A stretch of DNA of 64,000 bases from Atrina japonica (taxonomy: Eukaryota; Mollusca; Bivalvia; Pterioida; Pinnidae): the NCBI GenBank assembly GCA_030159075.1, contig BROG01000445.1:1-64000 (forward strand), written 5' to 3'. The notes under the pieces were generated by a model. That model did no database searches and was not told where the DNA came from. It saw only the letters and a program-made list of their open reading frames with translations. Position numbers and translations under genes: made by a program. Positions within the stretch are counted from its first letter, which is position 1. The number at the start of each line of letters is the position of its first letter. This document shows positions 20,136-31,955 of the stretch, in pieces.

Positions 20136-23100
20136 GTAAGTATAAGTTTTAATTTTACCAAAGTTATATCACTTTTAGCATCTGAAATAGAAATGGTTTT
20201 ATTTGAAAGTTGAGAGAGTCGAATCAGCAACAAGTGTCATTCGCCCGGAGTTCTACTTGGTCGACCACAGCACTGCACATCTCAGGTCGCTGTGTATAAA
20301 ACCGCCTGAATCAGGACATGAGACTAAAATTATTCAGCCAAGCGATTTACGCTCATATATTTCCTGATTTTTATTAATACTACAGTAGTCTTACTGTGCG
20401 TAAATATAAATACACCCCAAATCCATCGCTATCACCCCAGACGTGTGAAGTATTCCAACTCATACAAAAACTAAAGTTAATTCTCCTCGGAAGGTCGTCC
20501 ATGTTATAGGATTTTTACCGGTGCCAAAGTTTGGTTTGATAACATTCATCTCAGGTGATTTACCCCAGTAACATAGATATATGCGACAGGAAAGTAATAT
20601 ACACGCACAGGTAGTTGTCGGTAAATTGTATTTATATGCATACATCGTCTGTTTCGACGACAACAGATGTTTTTTTATAGAATTTCAAGGCAAACCGAAC
20701 TTTGATGTCATCTTCTATATTTCCCGACCAAATCAATATAAATTATTTAGCATGCATTAGTTAAAGGGGATTAAAATCTGTTGGACTCCACAGGTACGCC
20801 CACGTGATCATCTGAACCATAGGAAGGGAGAAAAATTTATCATCATTTTTATCAGAGATAGAGAGAGAGAGTCCCCAAACATATGCATGTAGACAAAAGT
20901 TCCATTTAAAATTCCTGCTAGGTTTCCCAGGTGTTGTTTGGTTTAAATAAAGTACTTATCTGTGAAAGTGTTTCGGGTATAACTGACATGTTTCTGTATG
21001 CATGTACATGTGTGTTTATAGTGTGGCCATATATATTTATGTAAATAATGGCTTCAAACAGGTAAGTGTGAGAGTGTTATTACATGCCCAGTCTTCACTC
21101 CGTTGTAGATCTTTCAGTTATTTAGTTATTCTGGGGAAATTAAGCAATTTTAGGGTCTTTCTTTACAGATGTCAGTAGATGGCAGCTGTGTTTGTCAAAT
21201 TAAATATAAAAAAAAAAATTATGATAGAATGCAAACATGTATGTAAAGATGTCAGTGCTGCTATTGTAAGTTGCAAAGTCATGTGATAAAAAACTTATTT
21301 GTTTGTTGTGATAATGGCTTCTGGAATCGAGTCCTTTAAAATACATTTTTTTTTTCAAATTTCTTTTTGCGTTGCGTGCCAACATTGATGATTGAGGAAG
21401 AATTGGGATTCTGTCTGTAACCAAAATCAATATTGTCAAATTTCCAAAAAATAAGGATGTACAGGTAAAATATTTTGCCTTTGCTTTGCTCTGCAGCTGT
21501 AATATTTTTGTGCTGAAATCTAGCCTGTGATCCCTGTTATGGCCTAATTTAGGCTTGTGGTGTAGCAGGGCGAGAGAAATGTACTCGTCCTCGATGAGTG
21601 AAAATGGCTTCGGGACAAGTAATGAGGATTGGATATTTGTCACCGGTGATGAGTAATTTTTCTCCTAGATCTATTACTTTTTAGCCTCGAAAATTTTCAT
21701 GACCACAATGCTTTTAAAATCCTTTACTGTCATTTTAATTAATTATAATTAGTCCCATATAGTCCATAAAAGTTTATATAAAATTGGGACAAGCCAAAGG
21801 TGTCAAGGGACAAGCAGTTTTCAAAATCACACGTGCCATAGGATGAATGATTTTTCAATTTGTTTTTTTGTCGCCCTGTGATGGTGAACATGTGACATTT
21901 TATCTTGGTAGACCTAAAGTTGGGTATATTTTAATTTAAAATCACAACCTAAGCATAACCATGTGATCATTTAGTTGTGAAGTATATTCTATAGATCACA
22001 CCTGTTTGAATTCTGTTCTGTTGAATACTCCAGTCTTGACAAGTGTCTCCCATAAATCTTCAGACTTCCTGTTTCAAAAGAAAATGGCTGAATACACATG
22101 AATATATAATTTTCTAGGTTTTAACATTAAAATATTGTTTGTTATCCTGACTGCTGATTTAAATCAAACTTTAGAACTGTCTATTAAGTAGAATATTTAT
22201 ATTAATGCATTTTTTTGACAGACGTGTTGACCAGTTCAGCATGAAGACGGAAAGCAAGATTATGTTTTATTATTGTATTTAGTGATCATAAACACATTTT
22301 GGAAGCCTGCTGAATGCAAAAAAGATGTTTGTATAAAATTTGATTGAACCTTATATTATTGTGAAGTATAAGTACTGGTATTTCTATTAAATGCATACAA
22401 GCTGTCAAAATGGATTTTTGTTTGTTTGTATTAAAAGTTTAAAATATTCAATGTTTTATACAAATAAAATGTTTTTAAAATATCCCAGGTTGAAAAAACT
22501 TTTAATATTTTGAACAGTGATTACCATATTTCTATAATAAAGATTGAATGTGAATAAATTCCATGGGGATATATGATTTCATTTTATTTTAATCAAAGTT
22601 TAGGACTTATTAGTCTTATAATATATATCAGGGATTTTCCTACCTCCAAAACTCTGGGTCCGGTGTCCAGAAAATTGGGAAAAAAATATGACATTTTTAC
22701 TAAAATAGAAACAAATAATTTGATACATTTGTTTGAAAATACTTCATTTTTTACTCTGAATTTTAGCAATGGGAATGTTGCATAATTTTGGGAAAATACA
22801 AGCCATTTTTGCATTGGTAATATATGAAAATGTCAGCCTGTATGCCTTTCATTGCGTAGTTTTGAAAACATTATTGATGATGAATGTTCTTAAAGCAGTA
22901 TGAGCTGTCACCAACGGCAATTGTTTGGAAATTTTCTTATAACTTTAATACATTTAAAAATATCACTGAGCACGTACAAATACGTGTATGTATTGTGATT
23001 TCAACCTGTAAACAGTTTTTCCAGACTTAAATAAATAAATAAATACTCTATTGCAATATAGTAATTCTCTGATGTAATTGTAATGAATACATTATATGCA

Positions 23101-23601
23101 AGTTAGTGACCTATTATAGGTTCAACACTCTGAGGACGTTTACCATTCATGTTTAAGCAATCGTTGAAAGTGAATCAGTTTTGGAAAACACCGCCATTAT
23201 TATTTAAAAAAATTCTTTTTTGCATGAATATGAGATCAATACAAACATCAGATTCTGTCTTTCAATTGCACATGCATCCATGACACTCGGTTTTCTGAAA
23301 GTTAATTTGTGATGGTGTTATGGGTTATGTTTATCAATATTATTCTAATAATATGCTTGCATAATGATATGTTCTTTTAACCACCAGGAGATAAATTTCT
23401 AATTATATAAAAGATGAAATATTGCATGAAATCTATGTAAAATTTCCATTGACGACGGCTCATGTTGCTTTAAGTTTTACTGCAATGACCCCAGTAGAGG
23501 TCAACAATCAACAAAGTTTTAACTTGTCCTGCAGGGCAAGTATTCAGGATATCTTCTTGTCTAAATGCAAATGTCACTTATCTTTATAACAGTGCATGTC
23601 A

Positions 23602-23606
<5 letters not shown>
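20136..23606. other. Low-repeat AT-rich stretch with a second donor candidate
   Basis: No confirmed gene. A TATAAAA string lies at about 20296. At 21048 an ATG is followed within 14 bases by a strong donor (aacag|gtaagtg). Joined directly to the exon at 60772 this ATG would not stay in frame, so it could only be an alternative leader. The end of a gg(t/c)ctacc-family element (ttggtagacc) lies near 21908. Confidence 0.35.

Positions 23607-23692
<86 letters not shown>
23607..23692. repeat. (TA)n microsatellite
   Basis: About 85 bp of uninterrupted TA dinucleotides. Confidence 0.97.
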
Positions 23693-23696
<4 letters not shown>

Positions 23697-23828
23697 TGAG
23701 AGATTTTAATAATTTGAAAAATTTGACCTACACTTTATTTTAAGTCAACATTGTGATGATGTGATTGAAAAAAGATTCATTTTAGAATTGTTTTTCTTAA
23801 AATTATATTTTTTATGAATATGTCTTGT

Positions 23829-23895
23829 CTAACAAATCATGTAGGGCAAATGTCCAGCAGGGCATTTATATGGTCCCTTGGGCCTCTTGTTTTTC
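23829..23895 (+). repeat. Tail fragment of the ...gggcctcttg repeat group
   Basis: Ends tggtcccttgggcctcttgt, the terminal word shared with the long elements ending at 34078, 42240, 52526 and 59925. Confidence 0.55.
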
Positions 23896-24800
23896 ACATC
23901 TGGCTTTTATGGATGTAAAGTAATTTGTTTTCATGAATAAAAAGGTATCTTATATCAAAGAAAACTTAAAAGTTGTAATGGCAATCTTGTCGTATATGCA
24001 AAATTTTTCTACTGGTACTAAAGATTTTTTTGAATGACTAATAACTTCATGAATTGTTCACAGTATTTGAATATGTAATTTTTTAACACAAATACATGTA
24101 CAATGTACTTGTTTCATTGTGTAATGGACTACTTTACTACTACAGTATTTCTGATTGGAACTGATATGTATATCCATACTTATGATTACCATTTTACATA
24201 CAATAGATCCATTAAAACCAATTCCCATGAAAGCAACTACTCGTCAAGATTCAAGCTTTTGTAGCATTGTGGTTTTCTTCTGCAGTGATTAAAATGATTT
24301 TATAGCATAGATATTACTTTTTATCAAGGCCTTAAAGTACATGTGGAATTTATTTCAAGCTGTAAGAGTAGCGTAAACTTGCACATATAGTAAATATATA
24401 GGATACATATTGTACATTATAGCATATAAATTTCATTTTTTTGCTTCAACTTTTTGTTTAATATTCTTTTTTTCAAAATTTCATTACTTAAAGGGTCAAA
24501 TTTTCATAATTTATATAATTATTGTTGCCGTGGTATTGTAACAATACAGTTATACAATAATGCAGTGGCATGAATATTTGAACAAGGTTAGAAAAAGGCA
24601 CCTGTTGCTACACTCAATGTTTCTGTTCCAACTGAGTCAACATATATATTAGAGATTTTAAATAGGAATATTTCCTGATATTTAATTAGCAATAAAGTAA
24701 TTTATTCCCTTTAGCAACATTTGTTTATCTGGAGATTTCTAGTTATTATAAATCTATAATGTATAAATTATAACATTCAATGAGATCTACAAAGGTTAAT
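23896..24800. other. AT-rich sequence, nothing recognised
   Basis: No gene, repeat or splice-site pair could be supported. Confidence 0.4.
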
Positions 24801-24804
24801 CAGG

Positions 24805-25080
24805 GCTTTTTCTAAGGTTAATAGGGGCTTTTTCTATAGTATCCATGGGGCCAAATTTCAGCCCCATTCCCAATGTAAAATTGAAAGAATCCCCAATTTG
24901 ATTTTGAGCTCATTGACCATAATGAAAAAAATAATAATGTAAGGTGAAATGCATTTAAAAGTGCACTTAGATTTCCATGTGTGCACACAATTTTTCCCAG
25001 TATGAAACAAATTCATGTTAAAATTCCAAATTGTATTGACAATGACATTTCCCCAAATTTGACAGAAAAAGGCTTGTTAA
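24805..25080 (+). repeat. Local direct repeat (gggctttttctatagtatc), copy 1
   Basis: Words gggctttttctatagtatc, ccccattcccaatg, tttgagctcattgacc, atttccatgtgtgcacacaa and gaaaaaggcttg recur in the same order at 25373-25632. The copies are strongly diverged. Confidence 0.75.
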
Positions 25081-25372
25081 TAGGTCCTTTATCTTACAGG
25101 GTTGTGTGCCCTTACAGCATGGTATTTATGTCCAAATGGGGTAAATTGGGAAAAAGTTAACTATGGTTATTTAACTCAAAACAAAAAAGACATACAAAAT
25201 CATTCATCCAACTTCTTTTATTTAACTGACAACAAGGTTTTCATTTGAAGACATGTAAGTTTTGATTGAGTGGTACTTAAAGTTGTGAATGGAAGGCAGT
25301 ATTTGAAGTTTGTTTGGAATAAGAAGTCCTTAGAAAATTTTATTCAGGGAACCAAAAATTCAAGATATTTGG

Positions 25373-25632
25373 GGCTTTTTCTATAGTATCAAATTTGGCT
25401 CCCATTCCCAATGCAAAATGCATGTATTTTTTCCCACTTTGATGAAAAAAAATCCCAATTTGATGTTGAGCTCATGACCGTAAAAAAAAAAAATTTAATG
25501 TAAGGGGAAATGCAAATTTAGATTTCCATGTGTGCACACAATTTTTCCCAATATGACACTAATTCACATTAAAATTCCTAATTGTGTTGCCAATGTCATT
25601 TTCCCAAAATTGACTGAAAAAGGCTTGATATT
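25373..25632 (+). repeat. Local direct repeat, copy 2
   Basis: Diverged partner of 24805-25080, about 570 bp downstream. A related block with ttcccaattttggtccttaa lies at 38040-38095. Confidence 0.75.
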
Positions 25633-25796
25633 ACAAAATCAAGCACATCATAGTTGAGCATTTTACTAGAAACAGGCATTGATGAAATTTTATTTCCCCA
25701 CTAGAGAACACAACAATTTTGTTGACTCTGACTTCATGATGGTCATCTTTTTACATCTAGATAAAGATATCCTTTAACACCTGCATAATATATACT

Positions 25797-25990
25797 GCTC
25801 GTGATGGTCTAATGGTTGAGCATTTGATTAGAAAGCAGATTTATGTACAAAGTTCAGTTTCTGGTTCTGGGTCATACATTTTGTACCAAAGACTTTAAAA
25901 GTGGTAGTGACTGTTCCTATGCCCTCGGTATACAGAGTGAAAGTCACAGGTCTTTTGGATGAGACTTAAAAGGGCATTAGCTATTTTTTT
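25797..25990 (+). mobile_element. tRNA-like SINE, family C
   Basis: The head tgctcgtgatggtctaatgg then ttgagcatttgatt resembles a tRNA A box, and ggttctgggtc resembles a B box. The body gtggtagtgactgttcctat and gtgaaagtcacaggtctttt recurs at 61470-61550. A short poly-T follows. Confidence 0.65.
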
Positions 25991-26174
25991 TTTTTCAAAA
26001 CTTATTTCTTCCTTTTTACTCTTTTAATTGGTGTACAGTTACAAATAAGAGACATGCACAGGCATAGATATTCTTAAATCTTTATATATCAGGGCTCTAC
26101 AACACTACAAAAATTCACTCTTCATTTGGCCAGTGAACCAGAAATTTTACTAGCCAGCCAGGAACTTTTACTCG

Positions 26175-26177
<3 letters not shown>

Positions 26178-26249
<72 letters not shown>
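26178..26249. repeat. (TA)n microsatellite
   Basis: Two TA runs interrupted by a single ca. Confidence 0.95.
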
Positions 26250-26252
<3 letters not shown>

Positions 26253-26541
26253 GTGTGGTGTGTGTTCATGTGTTCTTAAAAAATCCACTGGATGAAAATA
26301 CGGAAATGAAATAAAATATTAATTTTCTAAGTTGATGTAATATTTTATTGTTTCAATCCATTTAAAACAAGGTTATTAACTGCATGTTGACCTTTTTGTG
26401 CATTTTTTTTCAATCCAGGAGTGTTTATATGCCTATATTTTTGTTGCTCTAATATTGAGGCAACCTTAAACTTTTTTTTTATTTTTTTAGCGCCAGTTTC
26501 TTTTCGACAGAATTTACAAAACAGACTACCCACAAGAATTG

Positions 26542-26687
26542 TAAATTTTGTCTGTAAGTTAAAATCTAGAGTCCAACACCCGTGACCTGATCGTCAGACA
26601 AACACCTATAAAGTTCTTTAATTTATAGGTGTTTGTCCGTCAATCGGATGTTTGACTCTCGATTTTAATTTACAGATAAAATTTCCA
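26542..26687. mobile_element. Foldback element with ~65-bp arms
   Basis: The arm gtaaattttgtctgtaagtt pairs with the inverse of aatttacagataaaatttcc. The centre acacctata...tataggtgt closes the hairpin around 26612-26621. It lies inside the hAT-like element. Confidence 0.75.
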
Positions 26688-26694
26688 GTTCCGA

Positions 26695-26796
26695 CTGTGG
26701 TTAATCCCTTTGAGGATTCTGTAGCAGACGTTTTATTGTGTTGCCCCACGATAAAACGGCCACGATAGAATCCCCAAAGGAATTAGGCTGTGGTCT
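26695..26796. mobile_element. Foldback element centred on gttttattgtg
   Basis: The left arm contains ctgtggttaatccctttgag and gttttattgtg. The right arm is the diverged inverse, cacgataaaac...ccaaaggaattaggctgtgg, with a loop at about 26742-26747. Confidence 0.65.
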
Positions 26797-26819
26797 GCCT
26801 GCCCTCCTCGTCGGACACT

Positions 26820-26897
26820 AGGCCCGCTTTCTGCCCCGATTTTACCACTTAAAAATCGCTTAAATTAAAATCGAAATTGGGGCAGAAAGTTCGGCGT
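26820..26897. mobile_element. 78-bp palindromic MITE, relative of 17465-17558
   Basis: Ends aggcccgctttctgccccg and ggggcagaaagttcggcgt are inverse complements, and the interior again has aaaatcgctta. Flanks cgtcggacact (26809-26819) and agtcaaacact (26898-26908) match at 8 of 11 positions, the same length as the perfect flank of the other copy. Confidence 0.75.
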
Positions 26898-27301
26898 AGT
26901 CAAACACTAGCCAGAACTCTGTTCCAGTATCCCTTTAACCAAGTACTGTCTAATGATGCTTCTGTTGAAATCGACCCAGAAAAGAAAATGTCATCGTGTG
27001 CTGTTAGGAAATTTTCAAGTCGAAAACATGAGAGCGATACAATGTGTTTTTATACAGTAATCCACGTGAGTTAGATGCTCTAGTTTATCGAAACTGATTA
27101 ACCAAATTGGTTGTTGTAAAGCGCATAACAGGCCATGATTTCGATAATGTAATTTCACAGTGAAAACGGACAAACTTTTGATTTCCCGCTCGGGGAAAAA
27201 GCTGGTTGCAATGTGGCGACTGAATGAGGATAAACACTTGCCAAAATCTAAAAAATGGTCGCATTTGCGAGTGATTTGGTCGCATTGTAGAGCGCTGTAT
27301 A

Positions 27302-28685
27302 TACTAGCAGAAAAAAGAAACTGTAGACTTAAAAGTTAAATAAAAACATAAAAAGTATTCTTTGATCACTCTTTATTCTTAAAGACATAGTTTAATATAC
27401 TAAACGTGTGTTTGAGTTCTCAATTTGTTAAATATGGCGTTCAATTCGCCTTGATGTCCACAGCACGCTTTTCTTGAGTTTCGAGCTTAAGCAACAATTG
27501 GTTAGTAATCGATTAGAATTTCTTGCATTCATTGACAGTATTGAATGTGTTGAAACAGAAAAACATTGGTTTTTGGAATAAAATTTTGATTGAAAGATGC
27601 CTCTCATGATGAAAATGATCATTTGTATGCTCTTGGGATGCTGGAAGCTGGGATGTCTTAAGGCAATGTGGCAAGGCAGTATGGAGTTCATATTAACTCT
27701 AAATGCTTTATGAAGACGACATCAGCAAACTTGGCACTGTTCCGGATCGCCCACGATAAGGACACTCGTGTGTGACGTCATGTCGGCAACATACATATAT
27801 ATGCATGTCACATTTGCGTGATCGATTCCAATCGGCTTCTTTGACCACTAGAAGCATCCATGGTCATCGATGGATAAGTCCTTGTACCGTAAGGAACATA
27901 TTGCGAGAGGCCAACATCCGTCTTCAACTGTTCTGCTGCGATGTCACTGTGTTGTGAGGTTAGTGTGGTGTAGGAGGCATCGTTGTCTCAATAATAGAGA
28001 TTGGATGGAATTTCTGTTTATGGATGAGACAGCAGTGATGGTTGTGTTTTGGCTTTCAGTAGTGCCGGTGAACGTTACATTGATGCCTGCGTTATTCAGT
28101 GCCGCCAATTCGGCAGAGGAAATGTATGGTCAGGGATGGAATTACAACACATAGAAGGACCCCCTTTGGTGATAGTGGAAGGCAATTTAACTGGCATATG
28201 CTATGATTCCATTCATTCACAGCAACCAGTGTAACATCATTCTGCAGCAGGACTATGCATGACCGCATGCAAAACATTAATGTGCTACCCTGGCCTGCAT
28301 TGTCACCGGATTTATTGCCTGTAGAAATGTTTGGGATGAAATGGAATGATGAGCCAAACCCTTCTGCTATGTTGGACGCTTTGCGTCGTTCTTTATTGCG
28401 CGTGTGGTGAAACATTCCCAGGCATTTCTGCATTACCTGAGTCGTTCAGTGTGTTGTAGGTGTGAAGAATGCATCGGTGCAAATGGCAGGCATACACACT
28501 ATAAAACTTGTGAAACTCTTTTGCACCCCCTTACTTTCAGTGGCTGTTCGTATCAACCATAATGGACATAATCCGTGATTTGATGTTTGAAAGACAATGC
28601 ATTGTATCAAATAATGCAACATAATATCTTGTATATGAATCTATAAATGAAATTGCAAAACTACAGTTTCTTTTTTCCGCTAGTG
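27302..28685 (+). mobile_element. Tc1-like DNA transposon, complete ends, dead transposase
   Basis: TIRs of about 28 bp (tactagcagaaaaaagaaac at the left; the right end is the inverse with few mismatches) enclose 1384 bp. TA lies at both borders (27300-27301 and 28686-28687), the target duplication made by Tc1/mariner elements. It inserted 3 bp beyond the right end of the hAT-like element. Confidence 0.92.
27620..28500 (+). pseudogene. Tc1-like transposase pseudogene
   Basis: Homology runs through several frames: LGMLEAGMS (N-terminal helix-turn-helix, near 27635), HGHRWISPCTVRNILREANI (27870-27920), NRDWMEFLFMDE with the first catalytic Asp (27995-28030), AGERYIDACV and FGRGNVW (28065-28125), GPPLVIVEGNLTGICYDS (28160-28210), and NINVLPWPALSPDLLPVEMF carrying the second DD(E/D) Asp region (28270-28330). 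Stops and frameshifts lie between these blocks. The enzyme would cut and paste the element at TA sites; this copy is inactive. Confidence 0.9.
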
Positions 28686-28691
28686 TATTTT

Positions 28692-28936
28692 GTGAAAATT
28701 GCTTGAGAAACCCAGGTTTGGCACCTTTTCACTTGCAACTGATTAACTCATCCTTACCATTTATATATGAATACTCCACTGGACCTGACCTTATTTTCAC
28801 AAAATATGTAGGAATGTAAGATTTTTTTTATGCCTGCGTATAGCTTTTATTTGTTATTGTACATTAAGTACAAGAAATAAAAGAAAAACAAACTGAAATA
28901 ATTTTGTTTGATAAACACAGCTAATGCCCCTTTGAA
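28692..28936 (+). repeat. ~215-bp interspersed repeat, copy 2
   Basis: Same word order as 2090-2306 (gaaacccag, ccttttcacttgcaa, ggacctgaccttattttcac, aacacagctaatgcccc). Begins right after the Tc1 target duplication. Confidence 0.75.
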
Positions 28937-29060
28937 ACCAAGGATCACATGTCATGGCAGGCATGGCATGTAAAAGAACCCTCAATGCATTGGCATCATC
29001 CTTAGCACAGGTCAGAATTTGTAGCACTTCACCGAAAGCTGGTGACATTGCCATTTAAGT
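28937..29060 (+). mobile_element. Possible SINE-core fragment
   Basis: The segment aaaagaaccctcaatgcattgg ... cttcaccgaaagctggtgac (28971-29047) loosely follows the order of the family A SINE body (aagaaccctca, ttggc, cttcaccgg, ggtgac). It is heavily diverged and lacks a tRNA-like head. Confidence 0.35.
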
Positions 29061-29068
29061 GAAAAATA

Positions 29069-29961
29069 GTGCAACGATATACTGAACTACGATATATCGC
29101 GGTATTTTACCTTCGGTACCATACATGTTATGTTGATTTTATGCCAAGATACACCTATGATATTTTCCAGATTTATCTGTTTCCGGTTTTAGACTCTGTT
29201 TATTCATTTCCGGTTTACCCGTAAACCAAAAACATGGTTAAAAGTCGTTCACCCACGAGGAAAAAAAAAGCACTTAGGACCGCATGGCACCGTTGTCATA
29301 CAAGTCGCTGATATGGGCTCACTTTTGGTTCAAAAAGCTATAAATGCCAGGAGGCTCAACATAAGTTTGAAAAACTTGCACCACTTGTCGTCTTTTTAAC
29401 ATGGATATACCTTACAAAACTGATAAAATCACAAACGTGTCATTTGACATCAAACGGCATCATCCAAACGTAAATTATGAATTATGAATTGAAGCCTAAG
29501 ATTGAAATAAGTCATAGATTCGCAGGGCCAACATAGTTTGCAACAAACAATGAACACTAAGTTGTCAATCAATTCGCCGAGGGCCAAGGCTATTTCAAAA
29601 GCAATAGCTCAGTTACGACCTTTCAGTTAGGTGGAAACTGATGGTTTCAGAAAATAGATTAACATTTTAGAGCCAAAATATGATGTTCCTTCTTGAATAT
29701 TTTTCTCCATAAATGTAGTCACTAATTTATTTAACAGGATATATCTCATTTAGTTGACATTAAAAGTAAACAAAACAGAATAAACAGGATATGTGAAACA
29801 AAAACTTTATTTTTAAAAGTAAGTGCACAGAAATGTAATGATGTCATTATTGAATTTCCAACTTAGTTGTTTTATTCCTGTGTATCGTAAATGTATCATA
29901 TCATCAGGTACGAATGGCAATACGTATCGTATCGTCATTACAGTGTATCGTTTGCAGCCCT
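29069..29961. mobile_element. ~890-bp TIR element with cgatatactg ends
   Basis: The left end gtgcaacgatatactgaact and the right end cagtgtatcgtttgcagccc are approximate inverse complements. Both are followed inward by tatcg-rich words (gatatatcgcggtatttt; acgtatcgtatcgtcatt). No coding motif was recognised. It may be a hAT-like non-autonomous element. Confidence 0.6.
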
Positions 29962-30220
29962 TGTGAACAATTCTTGGTGGAATGTAAAACAATGAACAAA
30001 CATCTGAATATGGATTTTACATGTATGTCTCCTAAATGATCCAAAATTTTAAATCTGCTTAATGTAAGATCAGTTCCCATACAGAAGAAAGAACTCCTGA
30101 TATGTCATGCAGCTTACAGGTATCCAATTGTTGCCCATGTGGCTAGATAGAAAGCAACCCACTTCTGTGATACATTGAGTACCACAAGTCCGTAAAGCCT
30201 ACCTATCTTTCATTACTCCT

Positions 30221-31378
30221 GTTTTCTGATATGTCACATAGAGGATCAAACGAAACCCTTTATGGGGTCACATGTGAGTTACCTTGTATTGTCTGATTCA
30301 CATGGCAGGTCGGAGTAACCTTTTGATTTTCATATGGATGATTCTACACACTTTTCAGTTACATGTACATGTATTACAAGCTGCATGGGAATAATGCTTT
30401 ATTCCTCACTGGATACTCTCTTATCTATGGTGACAAGTAGGAACGATTACTCTAGTCCATGTAATTTTAATGTTATGATATTTTATGTATTACCTAAAAT
30501 TTAAACTTGTCGAGGTCAAGAAAGGGTTCATAAGACTCCACCCACCATATATGGATTTTACTATAGGACAGACACCACCAAATATTTTCCCATAGGCCTC
30601 AATGCTAATTTACAAAACTTCAGGTCACTGTCACTCCCATGTTTATTAAATCTGGGTCAAATAAGTACCCTGTGCTGAAAGATCAATATTTTTGATAACA
30701 AAATATGCAATCAAAAGTATAGGTTGCCGTTGCATTTCTACTTCAAATTTTCACTTGTTTACAACTCGTAGTATTCCGCACCAAAGGAAAATATCTATTC
30801 TCATATGACCCCTCCCTTTCAATTTTCAACCGTCAACCCTTATAATTTCCAAAGTACTACCAATATTCATGTATCTTTTTTATCACCTTAATTTCACTTA
30901 TTAATGGCAAAACCAATTTTTTCATTTAATGACCAATCAGATCTCTGGGCTCATTTTACCCTCCGCACAACTTTGGGTGTCCAAAATGTCTGCGCCCATG
31001 TTGTAAACAAAGCAGGTGTTTTTCCTATAGATGTGTGTCTTGTTTGATTAAAGTAAATGCAGCTTACGCAATCTTGAAAGTTTATTGGATGGTAAAGGGA
31101 TGTAAACATTATAAACAACACTGAACACACAAAATTTGGAAGTGGAAAATTGCTCTCATTTACATGGATAGAGCCACAAATATGCTCCAAATGAATTCTG
31201 CTAACTGACAATTTGTTCGTTATAAAAATGATTTACATCTCATTACCTTCAGTGAACTTTCAAGATCTTGTACATGTTAAGTTGTATTTTCATTGGTTGA
31301 ACAGTTACAAACCTATGGGAGGTCACTCACATGTCACCCCATAGCGGGTTTCGTTAGATCCTCTACATGACAGAAAAC
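30221..31378. mobile_element. 1.16-kb element with ~60-bp TIRs
   Basis: Left arm words gttttctgatatgtcacata, gaggatcaaacgaaaccc and tatggggtcacatgtgag are mirrored at 31314-31378 (ctcacatgtcaccccata, gggtttcgttagatcctc, tacatgacagaaaac). The interior has no recognised protein. No target duplication was visible. Confidence 0.85.
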
Positions 31379-31725
31379 GGGGGCCACGAGAGATCAATTT
31401 TTAATTAGATTGTTAAAGTCCATTAGTTCATTTGTCTAATGTGTATTTCTAAACAGTGGTTCTATTTGGAGGAAATTTTACACAATGTATGAAATATAAA
31501 AATTTCAGATACCAAAGTATAAATCAATAGAATGTCCAGGACATAGATACAAATCCGGTAAAAATGGACAAACACGGACCTCTGGAAACCAAGAGGTGGG
31601 ATCAGGTGCCATGGAGGAGTAAATGAAAATGTTTCACATTAAAAAAACAAAATACCTTTGCCAATAATACTTTGTAACACATTGTTGCAATTGAAACTTT
31701 CATACATACACATATGCACAATGTA
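31379..31725. other. AT-rich spacer
   Basis: Nothing recognisable between the TIR element and the next repeat. Confidence 0.4.
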
Positions 31726-31728
31726 CAA

Positions 31729-31955
31729 GTTACTGTATAGATGTTTAATTTCATGGGAAGACAATTTCGCATTTTTCTGAATGGAACTTATTCATGGATA
31801 TTAAATTTTGCGCAAGATTTGTTACAAATTATCTTTCTGATACTTAATAAGTGTAATACCATTTATTCACAGGTATTTAATTTCGTGGAATTTTCTTTGA
31901 CCACAAATATAGCGAAATTAAATCCCCCATGACTAAAAGCAACTATACATTGTGA
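31729..31955 (-). mobile_element. TIR repeat with agttgctttt ends, minus-oriented copy
   Basis: Ends in taaaagcaactatacattg and holds ggtatttaatttcgtggaat and tatagcgaaattaaatcccc. The inverse words occur in order at 57040-57210. Confidence 0.65.

Larger units (their letters stand above)
26090..27297. mobile_element. hAT-like non-autonomous element, ~1.2 kb
   Basis: The ends cagggctctacaa and ttgtagagcgctg are inverse complements with one mismatch, matching the CAGGG... style of hAT termini. The left part contains a (TA)n tract (26178-26249). The interior holds a cluster of foldbacks at 26542-26897. A perfect 8-bp duplication cannot be shown because the flanks are TA-rich. No transposase was recognised. 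Confidence 0.65.

Noticed and set aside
21200..21643. 147-codon open frame on the minus strand
   Set aside because: No motif, uneven composition, no splice context, and part of the region resembles a dispersed repeat (gtacaggtaaaat).
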